From: JAHFTW01 sp038046785
Lineage (GTDB): Archaea > Thermoplasmatota > E2 > JACPAO01 > JAHFTW01
Direction: 5' to 3'
Assembly (NCBI GenBank): GCA_038046785.1
Contig: JBBSVM010000002.1
Coordinates: 62,001-126,000 of the forward strand
DNA: 64,000 bases
Below the pieces are notes generated by a model. The model saw only the letters and a program-made list of their open reading frames with translations, did not search any database and was not told where the DNA came from. Below, piece by piece: positions 55,301 to 63,531 of this stretch. The stretch's first letter is position 1; each line of letters begins with the position of its first letter. Made by a program: the position numbers and the translations under genes.

Positions 55301-55556
55301 CATCCGGCGCGTTCAGGAGGCGCGCAAAGAGCTCGACCTCGACCTCGCGCAGGAGGTGGACGTTGTCCTGTCGTGCGGCCCCGAAGAGGAAGCGAAACTC
55401 ACGTCGTTCCTGCACATCCTCAAAGCGGAGGTGCGCGCACGCAGCGTCACGTTTGGCAAGGCCAAGCGCTGGAGCTGGGAGCTCGAAGGCACCACCATCA
55501 CGGCCGACGTGACCTCATCCGGCACGCACCGGCCCGGAGCCATCGAGGCGGCATGA
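52317..55556 (+). CDS. ileS: isoleucyl-tRNA synthetase
   Basis: A 1079-residue class I synthetase. The ATP-binding HIGH-type motif is HPGH (residues 67-70) in PPTANGLPHPGHVLTR, and KMSKS is at 629-633. WTTTPWTLPGN in the insert is the editing-domain threonine-rich strand that hydrolyses Val-tRNA. A CTACKKQTC...CPHCKGKK region looks like a zinc-binding insertion. The length and N-terminus agree with archaeal/eukaryotic-type IleRS. The stop overlaps the start of the deaminase gene, so both are cotranscribed. Confidence 0.96.
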   Translation: MRPDALPLPKKYVPDEMERRVLAAWKTGRTFERQVEAGRAAYDAAGGDPKSRFIFLEGPPTANGLPHPGHVLTRTLKDSVCRYQAMQGKWVPRKAGWDCHGLPVEIEVQKELGIEHVDQVLAYGLDKFNAKCRDSVFRYKKNWEAMTERVGHWLDYDDPYVTMEDRYIESVWWSLKRLFDQGLLAKAHKVVPYCPQTGTSYSSHEVALGYKDVVDTSVFAKFHFTSGPHAGASILSWTTTPWTLPGNVALAVGADIDYVKVKVAKASDKANAKEGDLLIVAKALQKKALRNESVVVAELKGRDLVGSRYTPLFAGAVDASKAAKSFQVVAADFVTTEDGTGVVHTAVMYGEEDYQLGMKEGLPAQHTVGLDGLFLARVPAVGGTPVKAPETEAAIFAHLQAGNSLYRTESYEHSYPHCWRTGHPLLYYAMDSWYIRMSTLREQLLANNQAVNWVPDTIKDGRMGDWLRNVKDWAFSRSRFWGTPLPVWVCTACKKQTCIGSKSELASHGITVPELHRPYVDQPIDCPHCKGKKTAVREPYVIDVWFDSGAAQYAQWQALGLDNKNLRDQWPVDFITEGLDQTRGWFYSLLASATALGQAPDAKAAGLFQGPAFKNCLVGGLILAEDGQKMSKSKKNYTSPDTVFANQGADATRWYLLSATAPWQDKRFYEDAVRDTFGKFFGTLWNTALFWQQYAVLDHWTPAKAIPQRDWTDLDRWLLSRLHATVAEARFEADRLHLHKATRAIESFVIDDLSNWWVRRSRDRFWAEASSKDKQSAHSALWTALHTVCRLVAPFAPFMVESIWAHVRTASDPDSVHLARWPEAGPREEALEREMAQLRELAEAARALRSKVNIPTRHPLGRAVLVGTALGRFAAILQDEINVKALESAHDTRLLKQVFSKPNRATLGKAFKRLAGPIADAIEALDGDRAYAATQNGGTIGVSIEGQEHALLAEHFSFEEKDRPGWATTQVGSVTLALHVERDAKLMAEALVREVIRRVQEARKELDLDLAQEVDVVLSCGPEEEAKLTSFLHILKAEVRARSVTFGKAKRWSWELEGTTITADVTSSGTHRPGAIEAA

Positions 55557-56860
55557 GCACCCTCCGCATCCGCAATGCGACCATCGTCACGCAAGACGAA
55601 CGTCGCCGCGTTGTCGAGGGCGACCTGTTCGTCGAAGAGGGCCGCATCACGCACGTCGGCGCCATCGCTGGGCGGAAGGAAGCGGACCGCACCCTCGATG
55701 GCACCGGTCAGGTCGTCCTGCCGGGCCTCGTGAACCTCCACACGCACCTGCCGATGACCCTGTTGCGCGGCTTTGGGGACGATTTGGCGCTCGAGCCTTG
55801 GCTGCAGACACGCATCTGGCCCGCCGAGGCGCGCATCGACGCCGCCGCGATGAAAGCGGGCGCCGAGCTCGGGCTATTGGAACTCATCGCGTCGGGCACC
55901 ACATCGTTCCTCGACATGTACTGGATGGAGGAGGAGGTTCTTGCTCCAGCCTGCCGCGCCGCCGGCGTTCGCGCATGGCTCGGCGAGGGCATGGTGGATG
56001 TGGGCCAGACCCTGGCGGGAGAGCCAAACAAGAAACTCGCCGCCATCGAACGGTTCGTCAAGTCCGCCAAGGGCGACGCGCTTGTGACGCCCTGCCCGGC
56101 GCCGCACGGCACCTACACCTGCAACGATGCGACCTACTCCGAGTCGGCGCGCATCAGCCGCGAACATGGCGTGCCGCTGCACACGCACTGTTCCGAGACG
56201 CGCAACGAGGTGTACGATGTCCAGAAAGCAAGCGGCCGCCGCCCCGTCGGGCAGTTGGAGCACCTTGGTGCCTTGAGTGACCGCGCCGTTCTTGCGCACT
56301 GCGGTTGGGTCACGAAGGAGGAGACGCGCACCATCGGTGCGGCCGGCGCCAGCGTCGCCCACTGCCCCGTTTCGAACCTGAAACTTGCCACCGGCGGCGT
56401 CGCCCCGGTGCCTGAGCTCCAAGCGGCCGGTGTGAAGGTCGGCCTCGGTACCGATGGCGCAGCCAGCAACAACACGCTCGACCTCTGGCAGACCATGAAG
56501 TTCGCCGCGTTGGTGCAGAAGAACCATCGTTGGGACGCCACCGTTCTTCCCGCTCAGCGCGTCCTCGACATGGCGACCCGCGACGGCGCCGACGCTCTCC
56601 ACCGCCCCGATTTGGGCCGCATCGAGGCGGGCGCCACCGCCGACCTCATCATGGTGGATTTCCGCCGCCCACACCTGGTGCCGCGCCACGACGCGGTGAG
56701 CCATCTCGTCTATGCGGCCTCGGGTCGCGACGTCAGCGCCACCGTCGTCGCCGGCAAGGTGCTCATGGCGGAGGGCCGATTCGAGACGATGGATGCGGCC
56801 CGCGTCATGGCGACGGCCCAACGCGACGCAGAGCGCATCGTTCCCCCACCGCAACGCTGA
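55553..56860 (+). CDS. mtaD: amidohydrolase, methylthioadenosine/adenosylhomocysteine deaminase family
   Basis: A 435-residue TIM-barrel metalloenzyme. Metal ligands H63 and H65 lie in NLHTHLPM; HTHCSET, LAHCGWV and LGTDGAASNN supply the remaining His and Asp. These and PGLVNLHTHLPMTLLRG match the 5'-methylthioadenosine/S-adenosylhomocysteine deaminases (MtaD/DadD), which recycle SAM by-products in archaea that lack SAH hydrolase or MTA nucleosidase. Close relatives deaminate other purines, so the exact substrate is inferred. Translationally coupled to ileS (ATGA overlap). Confidence 0.85.
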   Translation: MSTLRIRNATIVTQDERRRVVEGDLFVEEGRITHVGAIAGRKEADRTLDGTGQVVLPGLVNLHTHLPMTLLRGFGDDLALEPWLQTRIWPAEARIDAAAMKAGAELGLLELIASGTTSFLDMYWMEEEVLAPACRAAGVRAWLGEGMVDVGQTLAGEPNKKLAAIERFVKSAKGDALVTPCPAPHGTYTCNDATYSESARISREHGVPLHTHCSETRNEVYDVQKASGRRPVGQLEHLGALSDRAVLAHCGWVTKEETRTIGAAGASVAHCPVSNLKLATGGVAPVPELQAAGVKVGLGTDGAASNNTLDLWQTMKFAALVQKNHRWDATVLPAQRVLDMATRDGADALHRPDLGRIEAGATADLIMVDFRRPHLVPRHDAVSHLVYAASGRDVSATVVAGKVLMAEGRFETMDAARVMATAQRDAERIVPPPQR

Positions 56861-56885
56861 TGCGGTTGGCCTGCCACGTTGGGTC

Positions 56886-57110
56886 GTGGACGAAACGGAG
56901 GCGACGCGCGGCGAGCGGTTCTGGCTTGCCTTTGGGCTTGCTTGTCTGCCCTGCACCGCCGCCTTCCTCGTGAGTCTGGGCGGCATCGGGCTTGGTCTCC
57001 TTCTCACCTGGCAAGGCCTGTTGGTGTTTGGTGCGCTCGCCGCGGTGGCAGGAATCGTTGGCTTGCGCGTCATGCGTCGCCGCCGCGTTGCCTGCGGCGT
57101 GGCGCCCTGA
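56886..57110 (+). CDS. small two-helix membrane protein
   Basis: A 74-residue protein (GTG start): a short acidic N-terminus (MDETEATRGER), then two hydrophobic segments, FWLAFGLACLPCTAAFLVSLGGIGLGLLLTW and LLVFGALAAVAGIVGLRV, and a basic end (MRRRRVACGVAP). A CLPC pair sits inside the first helix. There is no recognised family. It follows mtaD by 25 bp and precedes the ABC operon, and could belong to either transcript. Codon use is normal for the window, which supports coding. Confidence 0.5.
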   Translation: MDETEATRGERFWLAFGLACLPCTAAFLVSLGGIGLGLLLTWQGLLVFGALAAVAGIVGLRVMRRRRVACGVAP

Positions 57111-57118
57111 CACAAGCC

Positions 57119-57124
57119 GTTAAG
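57119..57124 (+). promoter_or_regulatory. TATA-like box for the MacB-type ABC operon
   Basis: GTTAAG is centred about 26 bp before the ATG at 57148 but only 5 bp before the ATG at 57127. If it is the promoter, the downstream ATG is the true leaderless start. Confidence 0.4.
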
Positions 57125-57147
57125 GGATGGAAACGGTCGAGCCCCCC

Positions 57148-57870
57148 ATGGCGGAACCGATTGTCCAGGCGCGCGGTCTCTGGAAGGTGTATGAGTCGGG
57201 TCGCCTGCGCGTCGAGGCGCTGCGCGGCGTGGACCTTGACGTCCGGCGCGGCGAGATGGTCGCCATCATGGGCCCAAGCGGCTGCGGCAAAACCACCCTC
57301 CTCAACTGCCTCTCGGGGCTGGACGACGTGAGCCGCGGCCAGATCATGTTGGAAGGGCGCGACCTTGCGGGGCTTTCCGACCTCGAACGCACCCGCCTGC
57401 GCAGCCGGCGCATGGGGTTCGTCTTCCAATCCTTCAATCTCCTTCCCGTTCTCACTGCGCTCGAGAACGTCGAGCTGCCGCTCCTGGTCTCCGGCGTCGC
57501 CCCGAAGGAGGCGCGCAAACGCTCGACCGCATCCCTCGAACGCGTCGGCCTCGGCCAGTTCCTCGACCACAAGCCGCGTGAGCTGTCGGGTGGCCAGCAG
57601 CAGCGCGTCACGGTGGCGCGCAGCCTCGTCAACGAGCCCGCCATCGTCTGGGCCGACGAGCCGACCGGGAACCTCGACACCCGCAACGGCCAGGAAGTCC
57701 TCGACCTTCTGCATGAACTCAACGAGACGCTGGGGCAGACCTACGTGCTGGTGACGCACGACCCCGCCATTGCGAAGAGCTGCCACCGCATCATCCACAT
57801 GGAGTCCGGCCTGGTGCGCGGCGTCGAAGCGGGCGAAGGGCGCAGCCTCAACCTGGCGAAGGCGCGCTGA
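57148..57870 (+). CDS. ABC transporter ATPase, MacB/LolD family
   Basis: A 240-residue ATPase. Walker A GPSGCGKTT, Q-loop VFQSFNLLP, signature LSGGQQQR, Walker B VWADEPTGNLD and H-loop LVTHD are intact, and the NLLPVLTALENVELPL stretch identifies the MacB/LolD/FtsE group, which drives FtsX-type permeases by mechanotransmission instead of forming a normal channel. The ATG at 57148 is preferred over 57127 because a TATA-like box lies 26 bp upstream of it and the family homology starts there. The FtsX-type permease gene follows after one base. Confidence 0.88.
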   Translation: MAEPIVQARGLWKVYESGRLRVEALRGVDLDVRRGEMVAIMGPSGCGKTTLLNCLSGLDDVSRGQIMLEGRDLAGLSDLERTRLRSRRMGFVFQSFNLLPVLTALENVELPLLVSGVAPKEARKRSTASLERVGLGQFLDHKPRELSGGQQQRVTVARSLVNEPAIVWADEPTGNLDTRNGQEVLDLLHELNETLGQTYVLVTHDPAIAKSCHRIIHMESGLVRGVEAGEGRSLNLAKAR

Positions 57871-57871
57871 C

Positions 57872-60800
57872 ATGGACCTCGTCCTCCTTCTGCTCCTCGT
57901 GGGTGCCCTCGCTGCCACGCTCGTCGTCGCGGTCGCTGCGGTGCGGCGCCCCATTCTCTGGCGCATGGCCATCCGCAACGCGGCGCGGCGGCCCAAGCAG
58001 TCGTTCACCGTCATCGCGGGGCTCCTGATTGGGACCGCCATCATCAGTTCCGCCCTCGTTGCAGGGGACTCCGCGAGCTACGCCATCCGCGGCTACGTCT
58101 ACCAGTCACTCGGGGCGGTGGATGAGTCGGTCGCCATCCAAGGCTACCCCTATTTCCCGGAGGCGGTGGCAGACGCCTTCGCCAACGACGCCGCCATTCA
58201 GAGAAACTTCGATGGGGTGGCACGCCATGTCATCTGGCAAGGTGCTCTCGAAGATCCGGCCACCGGGCTGTTCCAACCCAACGTTGCCGTCATCGGCTAC
58301 GAACTGGAGGCGGACGCCGCATTCGGCGACTACGAGCTTGGCGATGGCCGCACGACCGATGGCCGCACGCTGCGCCCGGGACAAGCCATCGCCACGCGCC
58401 ACCTCGCCGACGAGCTCGGCCTTGCGGGCAACGAGCGGCTCACGTTGAGTTATGTGCCTCCGGTGGACCCGCTTCTTCCCCGCATCACCTGGACCAACGG
58501 CACCGTCGTCGGCTCCGTGGACCTTGCACCGCTTGGCATCCCCGGCCTCGCCACGATTCCAGCGGTGACCTCGAGCCACGAAATTGCCGTCGAAGCGGGA
58601 GCAAGCGCCTTCGTCGTGGCACTCGGAACCAATCCCGCCATCGCCGATCAGCTTCCCCCCACGGTGGCGCTGCGTGTGCGCGTCGTCGCGCCCGACGGAA
58701 CCGTGACGACGGCTGCCGGCGAGCCGGGTGAAGTTCCCCTTCTGCTCAACATCACAAGCGCTCCCGACGCAACGCTCCAGGTGGGAGCCTGGACCGTCGA
58801 GGTGGCGGCCTCCGGCACCATCCAGGTGGAGTATGTCGGCGTCGCCGTCGTCGCCTACCCCGTGTACGACCTTGCGCTGTTGCAAGAACGGGCACGCGCC
58901 CTGCAGGGCCAGCTCGACGAATTCCGGGACGAGCTTGGCCCGCTCAACCCGTTTGGAGCGCGCGCCACCGAGGCCTTGGAAGTGGTCGCCATCACCACGG
59001 GTGGGCGCGGCTCCCTCTTCGATTTCCGCGACGCCCTCTTCATCCCCATCGACGAAGCACAGCGTCTCTTCGAGCGTGAGGGCGAGGTCAACTTCATCAA
59101 GTTCAGCAACCCCGGCAACGAGGAGACGGGAGAGGCAGGCAGCGACGAAGCGGTGCTGCTTCTGAATGCGACCTTGGAACGCGTCAAGGCGACCTACGCC
59201 GAGCTGCCAAGCGTCCAGGCCCTCGAGACCAAGCCGCTCAAGCAGGAGTTCCTCGCCGTCGCCGACCGCACCGGCGAGACGCTCACCAACCTTCTCCTCT
59301 TCGCAGGGACGCTCAGCATCTTGACCGGCCTGTTGCTCATCCTGAACATCTTCACCATGCTGGCGCAGGAACGGCGCAGCGAACTCGGCATGGCGCGCGC
59401 CGTCGGCTTGACGCAGCGCGACCTGGTGCGTCTCAGTCTTTTCGAAGGCGCTCTCTATGCCGTCGTCGCGGCCTTCCTCGGCTCGCTCCTGGGGCTCGGT
59501 CTCGCCTACGTCATGATTGAGGTGATGAACAGCATCATCGCCCGCATCAGCACCGACTTGAGTTTCCCACCCATCACCTACCGCCCCAGCGTTCAAGCTC
59601 TTCTCGGCTCCTTCGCAGCGGGGGCGCTGCTGACGTTCCTCACCGTGTACGGCGCGGCGCGGCGGCAGGCAGGACTCAACATCGTGCGCGCCGTGCGGCG
59701 CATCGAGGAGCCCGATGTGGCGGGCGCTGGCCCGCTCAGCATTACCCTCGGCCTGCCGCTGACCATTGTCGGCTTCCTCGCTGGCGGCTTGGGCTGGATC
59801 CCCAACCCCATCACCACGGCGCTCTTCCCGAACTACACATTCTCGCTGCAGGTGTTTGGCCCCCTTGTCGGCGTCCTCGGCCTCAGCCTTCTCCTGCGCC
59901 CGTTCGCCAAGCGGCGAACCCTCTACCCTCTCCTCGCAGGCGCCTTGGCCCTCTACTATGCGGTGACCTACTTCGTCATCGGACGCTACAACAATCCGAC
60001 CGAGACGCAAATTGTCGGCCCGCTGCGCGGCGTCCTCCTCACGCTCGCCATCGTCATCATCGTGGTGCACATCGAGGCGGTGCCGCGACTTCTTTCTCGC
60101 CTCCTCTCAGGCATCCGGCCGCTGCGCGCCATTGCTCTGCCCGCCATGAGCTACCCGTTGCACAAGAAATTCCGCACCGGGATGACGCTCGCCATGTTCA
60201 GCGTCGTCATCCTCTCCATCGGCTTCTTCAGCATCTTCGGCGCCCTCTTCCAGGCCGACCCGAGCCGCCAATCCGGTGGATTCGATGTGGAGGCGGTCAG
60301 CACCCTCACGGTGCCCGACTTGGCTCCGTACGACCGCGGCCTGATTCCCGCCGGACTTCTTGCCGGCCGATGGGAGCTTCCTGCGTTCCGCAGCGAGGAC
60401 CGCGGTTTCATCACGGTCTCCGGCGGGCAGACTGGGACATTCCGCGAATTCCGTCACATCGTGTACGGCTACGACGCGTCGTTTGCCGAAGTCCAGGAGT
60501 TCGGGCTCATCGAGCGGTTGCCGGAGTACACCGACGACCAGGCCGTGTATCGCGATGTTTTGGCGCGCGACGACCGCGTCATCGTGAGCTACCTCTACAG
60601 CACGAACGCGCAGGGACAAGCACAGAGCCACCGCGTCGGCGAGACCCTGGAGATCAACCTTGGCGACGACCCCGTGCGTTTCACCATCGCGGGCATCCAG
60701 GAGCAGGTGCACTACCCCGGCATCTTCCTGCCCCGCGACCGCGTCGAGGAGTTGTTCCCCGCCACCGCGACCGTCTACTTGTTCAAACTGAGCGAGGGCT

Positions 60801-61309
60801 CCGACGCCGAAGCGGCGGCCCGTCTGCTGGAGTCCAACTACCGCGACGTCGGTCTCGACGCCAAGGCGACCGAAGTGGAAGTGCTGGAGGAGCAGGCGAG
60901 CTTCCGCCAAGTCTTGGGCGCGATGAAGCTCTTCCTCGGGCTCAGCCTCCTCGTCGGCGTCCTGTCGCTTGGCATCATCACGAGCCGCAGCGTCCTGGAG
61001 CGCAGGCAGGAGATTGGCATGCTGCGCGCGCTCGGATACACCAGCCGCCAGGTGCGCCGCGTCTTCTTCACCGAGGTCACATTCACCGTCCTGCTCGGTT
61101 CTGCGGTGGGCATCGCGACCTCCATCCTCGTCACCTTTGGGCTCTGGTTTGCCATCATCCGGGAGCGCAACTTCCCTTATGTCGTGCCTTGGAGTGAGCT
61201 GGGCCTCCTCGTCCTGGTGAGCTACGTCGTCGCCATCGCCGCCTGCTGGGCACCGATTGGACGGACTGGCAAGGTGGCTCCCGCCGAGGCGCTGCGCTAC
61301 CTGGAGTGA
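57872..61309 (+). CDS. large FtsX/MacB-type ABC permease with duplicated core
   Basis: A 1145-residue membrane protein. An N-terminal helix pair is followed by a long extracytoplasmic domain (about residues 60-460), then a first FtsX core (LTNLLLFAGTLSILTGLLLIL, ELGMARAVGLTQRDLVRL), a helix-rich middle (residues 620-760), a second external domain (about 815-1010) and a second FtsX core (LLVGVLSLGIITSRSVLERRQEIGMLRALGYTSRQV), ending in PAEALRYLE. Two cores in one chain mean one polypeptide could form the whole permease, as in other archaeal predicted MacB-type systems. Substrates may be lipoproteins, lipids or peptides; none is identifiable. Confidence 0.87.
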   Translation: MDLVLLLLLVGALAATLVVAVAAVRRPILWRMAIRNAARRPKQSFTVIAGLLIGTAIISSALVAGDSASYAIRGYVYQSLGAVDESVAIQGYPYFPEAVADAFANDAAIQRNFDGVARHVIWQGALEDPATGLFQPNVAVIGYELEADAAFGDYELGDGRTTDGRTLRPGQAIATRHLADELGLAGNERLTLSYVPPVDPLLPRITWTNGTVVGSVDLAPLGIPGLATIPAVTSSHEIAVEAGASAFVVALGTNPAIADQLPPTVALRVRVVAPDGTVTTAAGEPGEVPLLLNITSAPDATLQVGAWTVEVAASGTIQVEYVGVAVVAYPVYDLALLQERARALQGQLDEFRDELGPLNPFGARATEALEVVAITTGGRGSLFDFRDALFIPIDEAQRLFEREGEVNFIKFSNPGNEETGEAGSDEAVLLLNATLERVKATYAELPSVQALETKPLKQEFLAVADRTGETLTNLLLFAGTLSILTGLLLILNIFTMLAQERRSELGMARAVGLTQRDLVRLSLFEGALYAVVAAFLGSLLGLGLAYVMIEVMNSIIARISTDLSFPPITYRPSVQALLGSFAAGALLTFLTVYGAARRQAGLNIVRAVRRIEEPDVAGAGPLSITLGLPLTIVGFLAGGLGWIPNPITTALFPNYTFSLQVFGPLVGVLGLSLLLRPFAKRRTLYPLLAGALALYYAVTYFVIGRYNNPTETQIVGPLRGVLLTLAIVIIVVHIEAVPRLLSRLLSGIRPLRAIALPAMSYPLHKKFRTGMTLAMFSVVILSIGFFSIFGALFQADPSRQSGGFDVEAVSTLTVPDLAPYDRGLIPAGLLAGRWELPAFRSEDRGFITVSGGQTGTFREFRHIVYGYDASFAEVQEFGLIERLPEYTDDQAVYRDVLARDDRVIVSYLYSTNAQGQAQSHRVGETLEINLGDDPVRFTIAGIQEQVHYPGIFLPRDRVEELFPATATVYLFKLSEGSDAEAAARLLESNYRDVGLDAKATEVEVLEEQASFRQVLGAMKLFLGLSLLVGVLSLGIITSRSVLERRQEIGMLRALGYTSRQVRRVFFTEVTFTVLLGSAVGIATSILVTFGLWFAIIRERNFPYVVPWSELGLLVLVSYVVAIAACWAPIGRTGKVAPAEALRYLE

Positions 61310-61312
61310 GGC

Positions 61313-61735
61313 TCAGGTCGGGCAGCGGCTGCACGGGCTCGACTGCGGTCCCCGTTCGGCAGGCCGTCCATCCAGGCCGCCCTCGGCATTGGAGACGACG
61401 TTGGTCCCCGCCGCCGAGGTGCGATAACGCAGTTCTTCGACCGGACGGCCGCCCACCAAATGTTCGCGCCAGACCCGTTCGGCGCCGGCGGCATCGAGGT
61501 GACTGTACCAGACGCCCTCAGGATAGACCACCATCATCGGGCCGTGGCCGCACTGGCCAAGGCAGCCCGACTTGTTGACGCGCAAGCTCTCCTTGCGCCC
61601 CGAAACTTTCAGCAGCGCTTTGAGCTGGCTCTGCAGGGCGGCCCCTCCGAGCTTGCCGCACGAATCGTCGCTTGTGCAGACAAAGGCGTGCCGCTCGAAG
61701 CGCCGGCCATCGCCGGTTGCGTCCAGACTCTCCAC
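61313..61735 (-). CDS. thioredoxin-fold [2Fe-2S] ferredoxin
   Basis: A 140-residue soluble electron carrier. The four likely cluster cysteines are in FVCTSDDSCGKLG and KSGCLGQCGHGPMMVVYPEG; the GPMMVVYPEGVWY ending is diagnostic of the thioredoxin-like 2Fe-2S family found as stand-alone ferredoxins and as NuoE/HoxE domains. An extra C-terminal tail carries CSRC. The start is GTG. It is convergent with the ABC permease gene (3 bp) and divergent from the PQ-loop protein. Its redox partners are unknown. Confidence 0.83.
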   Translation of the reverse strand: MESLDATGDGRRFERHAFVCTSDDSCGKLGGAALQSQLKALLKVSGRKESLRVNKSGCLGQCGHGPMMVVYPEGVWYSHLDAAGAERVWREHLVGGRPVEELRYRTSAAGTNVVSNAEGGLDGRPAERGPQSSPCSRCPT

Positions 61736-61758
61736 GCAGCGCCACCTTCGGCTTGGGG

Positions 61759-61764
61759 CTTAAG
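61759..61764 (+). promoter_or_regulatory. TATA-like box for the PQ-loop protein gene
   Basis: CTTAAG centred 27 bp before the ATG at 61788. It is also close to the GTG of the divergent ferredoxin gene, so the palindromic element could serve both. Confidence 0.4.
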
Positions 61765-61787
61765 TCCCCCGGCCCGCTCGAACCGCC

Positions 61788-62066
61788 ATGGCGTTCGACC
61801 CTTGGGAGCTCCTCATCATCGCCGGCTCCCTCGGCTTCATCCTCTGCCTCATGCCGCAGCTTGTCAAGACGGTGAAGACGAAGCGCGCCGACGACCTGAG
61901 CCTCGGCTTCCTGGTCCTTGTCCTCGTCTCGTCGGCGCTCACGTTGCCGTACCAAATCCACATAGGCCAGAGGGTCTTCGCCGTCGCGCAGACGGTCAAC
62001 CTCATCGTCTGGGGCACCGTCTGCTACTACAAACTTCGGCCCGGCACACCCGCAGCCCAAGGTTGA
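61788..62066 (+). CDS. PQ-loop (SemiSWEET-like) membrane protein
   Basis: A 92-residue protein of three helices. The PQ motif is in SLGFILCLMPQLVKTVKTKRADDLSLGF at the end of helix 1, and the third helix has VNLIVWGTVCYYKL. One three-helix bundle of this type forms half of a sugar transporter and works as a dimer (SemiSWEET). Related proteins carry sugars, amino acids or act in trafficking, so the substrate is open. A leaderless transcript is likely. Confidence 0.83.
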   Translation: MAFDPWELLIIAGSLGFILCLMPQLVKTVKTKRADDLSLGFLVLVLVSSALTLPYQIHIGQRVFAVAQTVNLIVWGTVCYYKLRPGTPAAQG

Positions 62067-62093
62067 AAACGCCGAGCCCAGAATGCGGCGGCC

Positions 62094-62546
62094 ATGGAAG
62101 GCAAGAAGCTCCCCGCCGTCACGATGAAGGACCAAGACGGCAAGTCGGTGAAAACGTCGGACCTGAAGGCGCCGTTCGCGCTCTACTTCTACCCGCGCGA
62201 CGACACGCCTGGCTGCACGAAGCAAGCGTGCGGCATCCGCGACAACTGGGCCGCCTTCAAGAAGGCGGGAATCGCCGTGTACGGCGTCAGTGCCGACGAC
62301 GCCAAGTCGCACCAGAAGTTCATCGCCAAGTTCGACCTCCCCTTCCCGCTCCTCACCGCCGACGAGGCGGGGCTCACGAAGCTTGGCGCCTGGGTTGAGA
62401 AGTCGATGTACGGCAAGAAATACATGGGCATCCAGCGCATGACCTACCTGGTCGGCGCCGACGGCAAGGTCGCCAAAGTGTACCCCAAGGTGAAGCCCGA
62501 AGAGCACGCCGACGCCCTCCTCGCCGACGCGAAAGAGCTGCTGTAG
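62094..62546 (+). CDS. bcp: peroxiredoxin, Bcp/PrxQ type, with both cysteines
   Basis: A 150-residue thiol peroxidase. The peroxidatic C41 and resolving C46 are five residues apart in DDTPGCTKQACGIRD, the PrxQ alpha2 arrangement that makes an intramolecular disulfide reduced by thioredoxin. YFYPRDDTPGC is the usual active-site approach. It begins 27 bp after the PQ-loop gene and is followed by the GyrI-like gene and a second Bcp. Function: removal of H2O2 and organic peroxides in the cytoplasm. Confidence 0.92.
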   Translation: MEGKKLPAVTMKDQDGKSVKTSDLKAPFALYFYPRDDTPGCTKQACGIRDNWAAFKKAGIAVYGVSADDAKSHQKFIAKFDLPFPLLTADEAGLTKLGAWVEKSMYGKKYMGIQRMTYLVGADGKVAKVYPKVKPEEHADALLADAKELL

Positions 62547-62579
62547 AAGCCTTCAAGCGGCCGACTCCGTCGGAGCCGC

Positions 62580-63008
62580 GTGGAGGCCCGCGTTGCCGAA
62601 CTCAAAGAGCGCTGGGTCTGCGTCGTCGCCCACCACGGCGACCCGGCCGCCATCGATGAGACACGACGGCCGCTCTACCGCCACATGATCTTGCAAGAAC
62701 TGGTGGGCGGCCCCTCCATCCTGCGTTGGCTCGAGAGGCCGGTCGGCGACCGCGTCGTGGACGCCCTCGTGCAGACCCACGCGGGCTTCGACGGCGACGA
62801 ACTCTGCAAAATCGAGCGCATCCCCGCCGGTCGTTTCGCCGTGCTCGACTACGAAGGGCCGGAGGCCGACCTCGCAGAGGCTCGAACCGCTCTGCGCGAT
62901 TGGGCGCGGCAGCACCGCCTGGAACCGACCGGCCCTCTTTTGCAAGTCCACCTGATGGACGCCATCGACGGCATCACAGAGCAACAGCTCCAGCTTCCCG
63001 TCCGTTGA
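62580..63008 (+). CDS. GyrI-like small-molecule-binding protein
   Basis: A 142-residue soluble protein (GTG start). The pattern IPAGRFAVLDYEGPEADLAEARTALRDWARQH followed by a final E-x5-LPV strand is that of the GyrI-like/effector-binding domain, which binds hydrophobic ligands or, in GyrI, inhibits gyrase. The Glu that often contacts cationic drugs appears as E134 in TEQQLQLPV. No DNA-binding domain is attached. It lies between two peroxiredoxin genes and may belong to the same stress-response transcript. Confidence 0.65.
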   Translation: MEARVAELKERWVCVVAHHGDPAAIDETRRPLYRHMILQELVGGPSILRWLERPVGDRVVDALVQTHAGFDGDELCKIERIPAGRFAVLDYEGPEADLAEARTALRDWARQHRLEPTGPLLQVHLMDAIDGITEQQLQLPVR

Positions 63009-63026
63009 GCAACACCGACAAAGGCT

Positions 63027-63518
63027 ATGGCGCAGGCCGTGCGTCGGCAGATCATGCCCAAGGTTGGAGATGCCGCCCCGGATTTTGTCCTCAAGGACGC
63101 CGACGGCAACGAGGTTCGACTCTCCTCCTATCGCGGCCGCCCCGTCGTGCTCTACTTCTATCCGAAGGACCGCACGCCCGGTTGCACCATCCAAGCGAAA
63201 TCGTTCCGGGACGAACATGCGGGGCTCACCGAGGTCGGCGCCGTTGTGCTTGGCGTCAGCCTCGACTCGATGGAGAGCCACTGTGAGTTCCGCGACCGGC
63301 ACCAGCTTCCGTTCAAGCTGCTCTCCGACCCGGACGGCCGCATTCACGATCTGTACGGCATTTTCTGGACCTCTCTGTTCGGGAAAACGTCGCTCGCGGT
63401 GCGGCGCACAACCTTCCTCATCGACGCGCACGGCGTGATTCAGTTGGCGCACAGCGGGCTCAATCCGGTCACGCACGTGACGCGTGCGCTCGAAGAACTC
63501 GCCGCCCTCCGGTCGTAG
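63027..63518 (+). CDS. peroxiredoxin, Bcp type, 1-Cys form
   Basis: A 163-residue thiol peroxidase. The peroxidatic C53 is in DRTPGCTIQAKSF; the position of the usual resolving Cys, five residues later, is Lys58. The only other cysteine is in MESHCEFRD, so this is a 1-Cys or atypical 2-Cys enzyme unlike its neighbour at 62094. The first nine residues may not be translated: an ATG at 63054 gives MPKVGDAAPDF, the normal family start. The two enzymes may use different reductants. Confidence 0.88.
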   Translation: MAQAVRRQIMPKVGDAAPDFVLKDADGNEVRLSSYRGRPVVLYFYPKDRTPGCTIQAKSFRDEHAGLTEVGAVVLGVSLDSMESHCEFRDRHQLPFKLLSDPDGRIHDLYGIFWTSLFGKTSLAVRRTTFLIDAHGVIQLAHSGLNPVTHVTRALEELAALRS

Positions 63519-63531
63519 CGGCCTCTGCGGG

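Noticed and set aside
51690..55415. A 1241-codon open frame on the reverse strand opposite ileS
   Set aside because: It is antisense to ileS over most of its length and is highly acidic/Gly-rich without any motif. High GC with strong third-position bias leaves long open antisense frames throughout this window.
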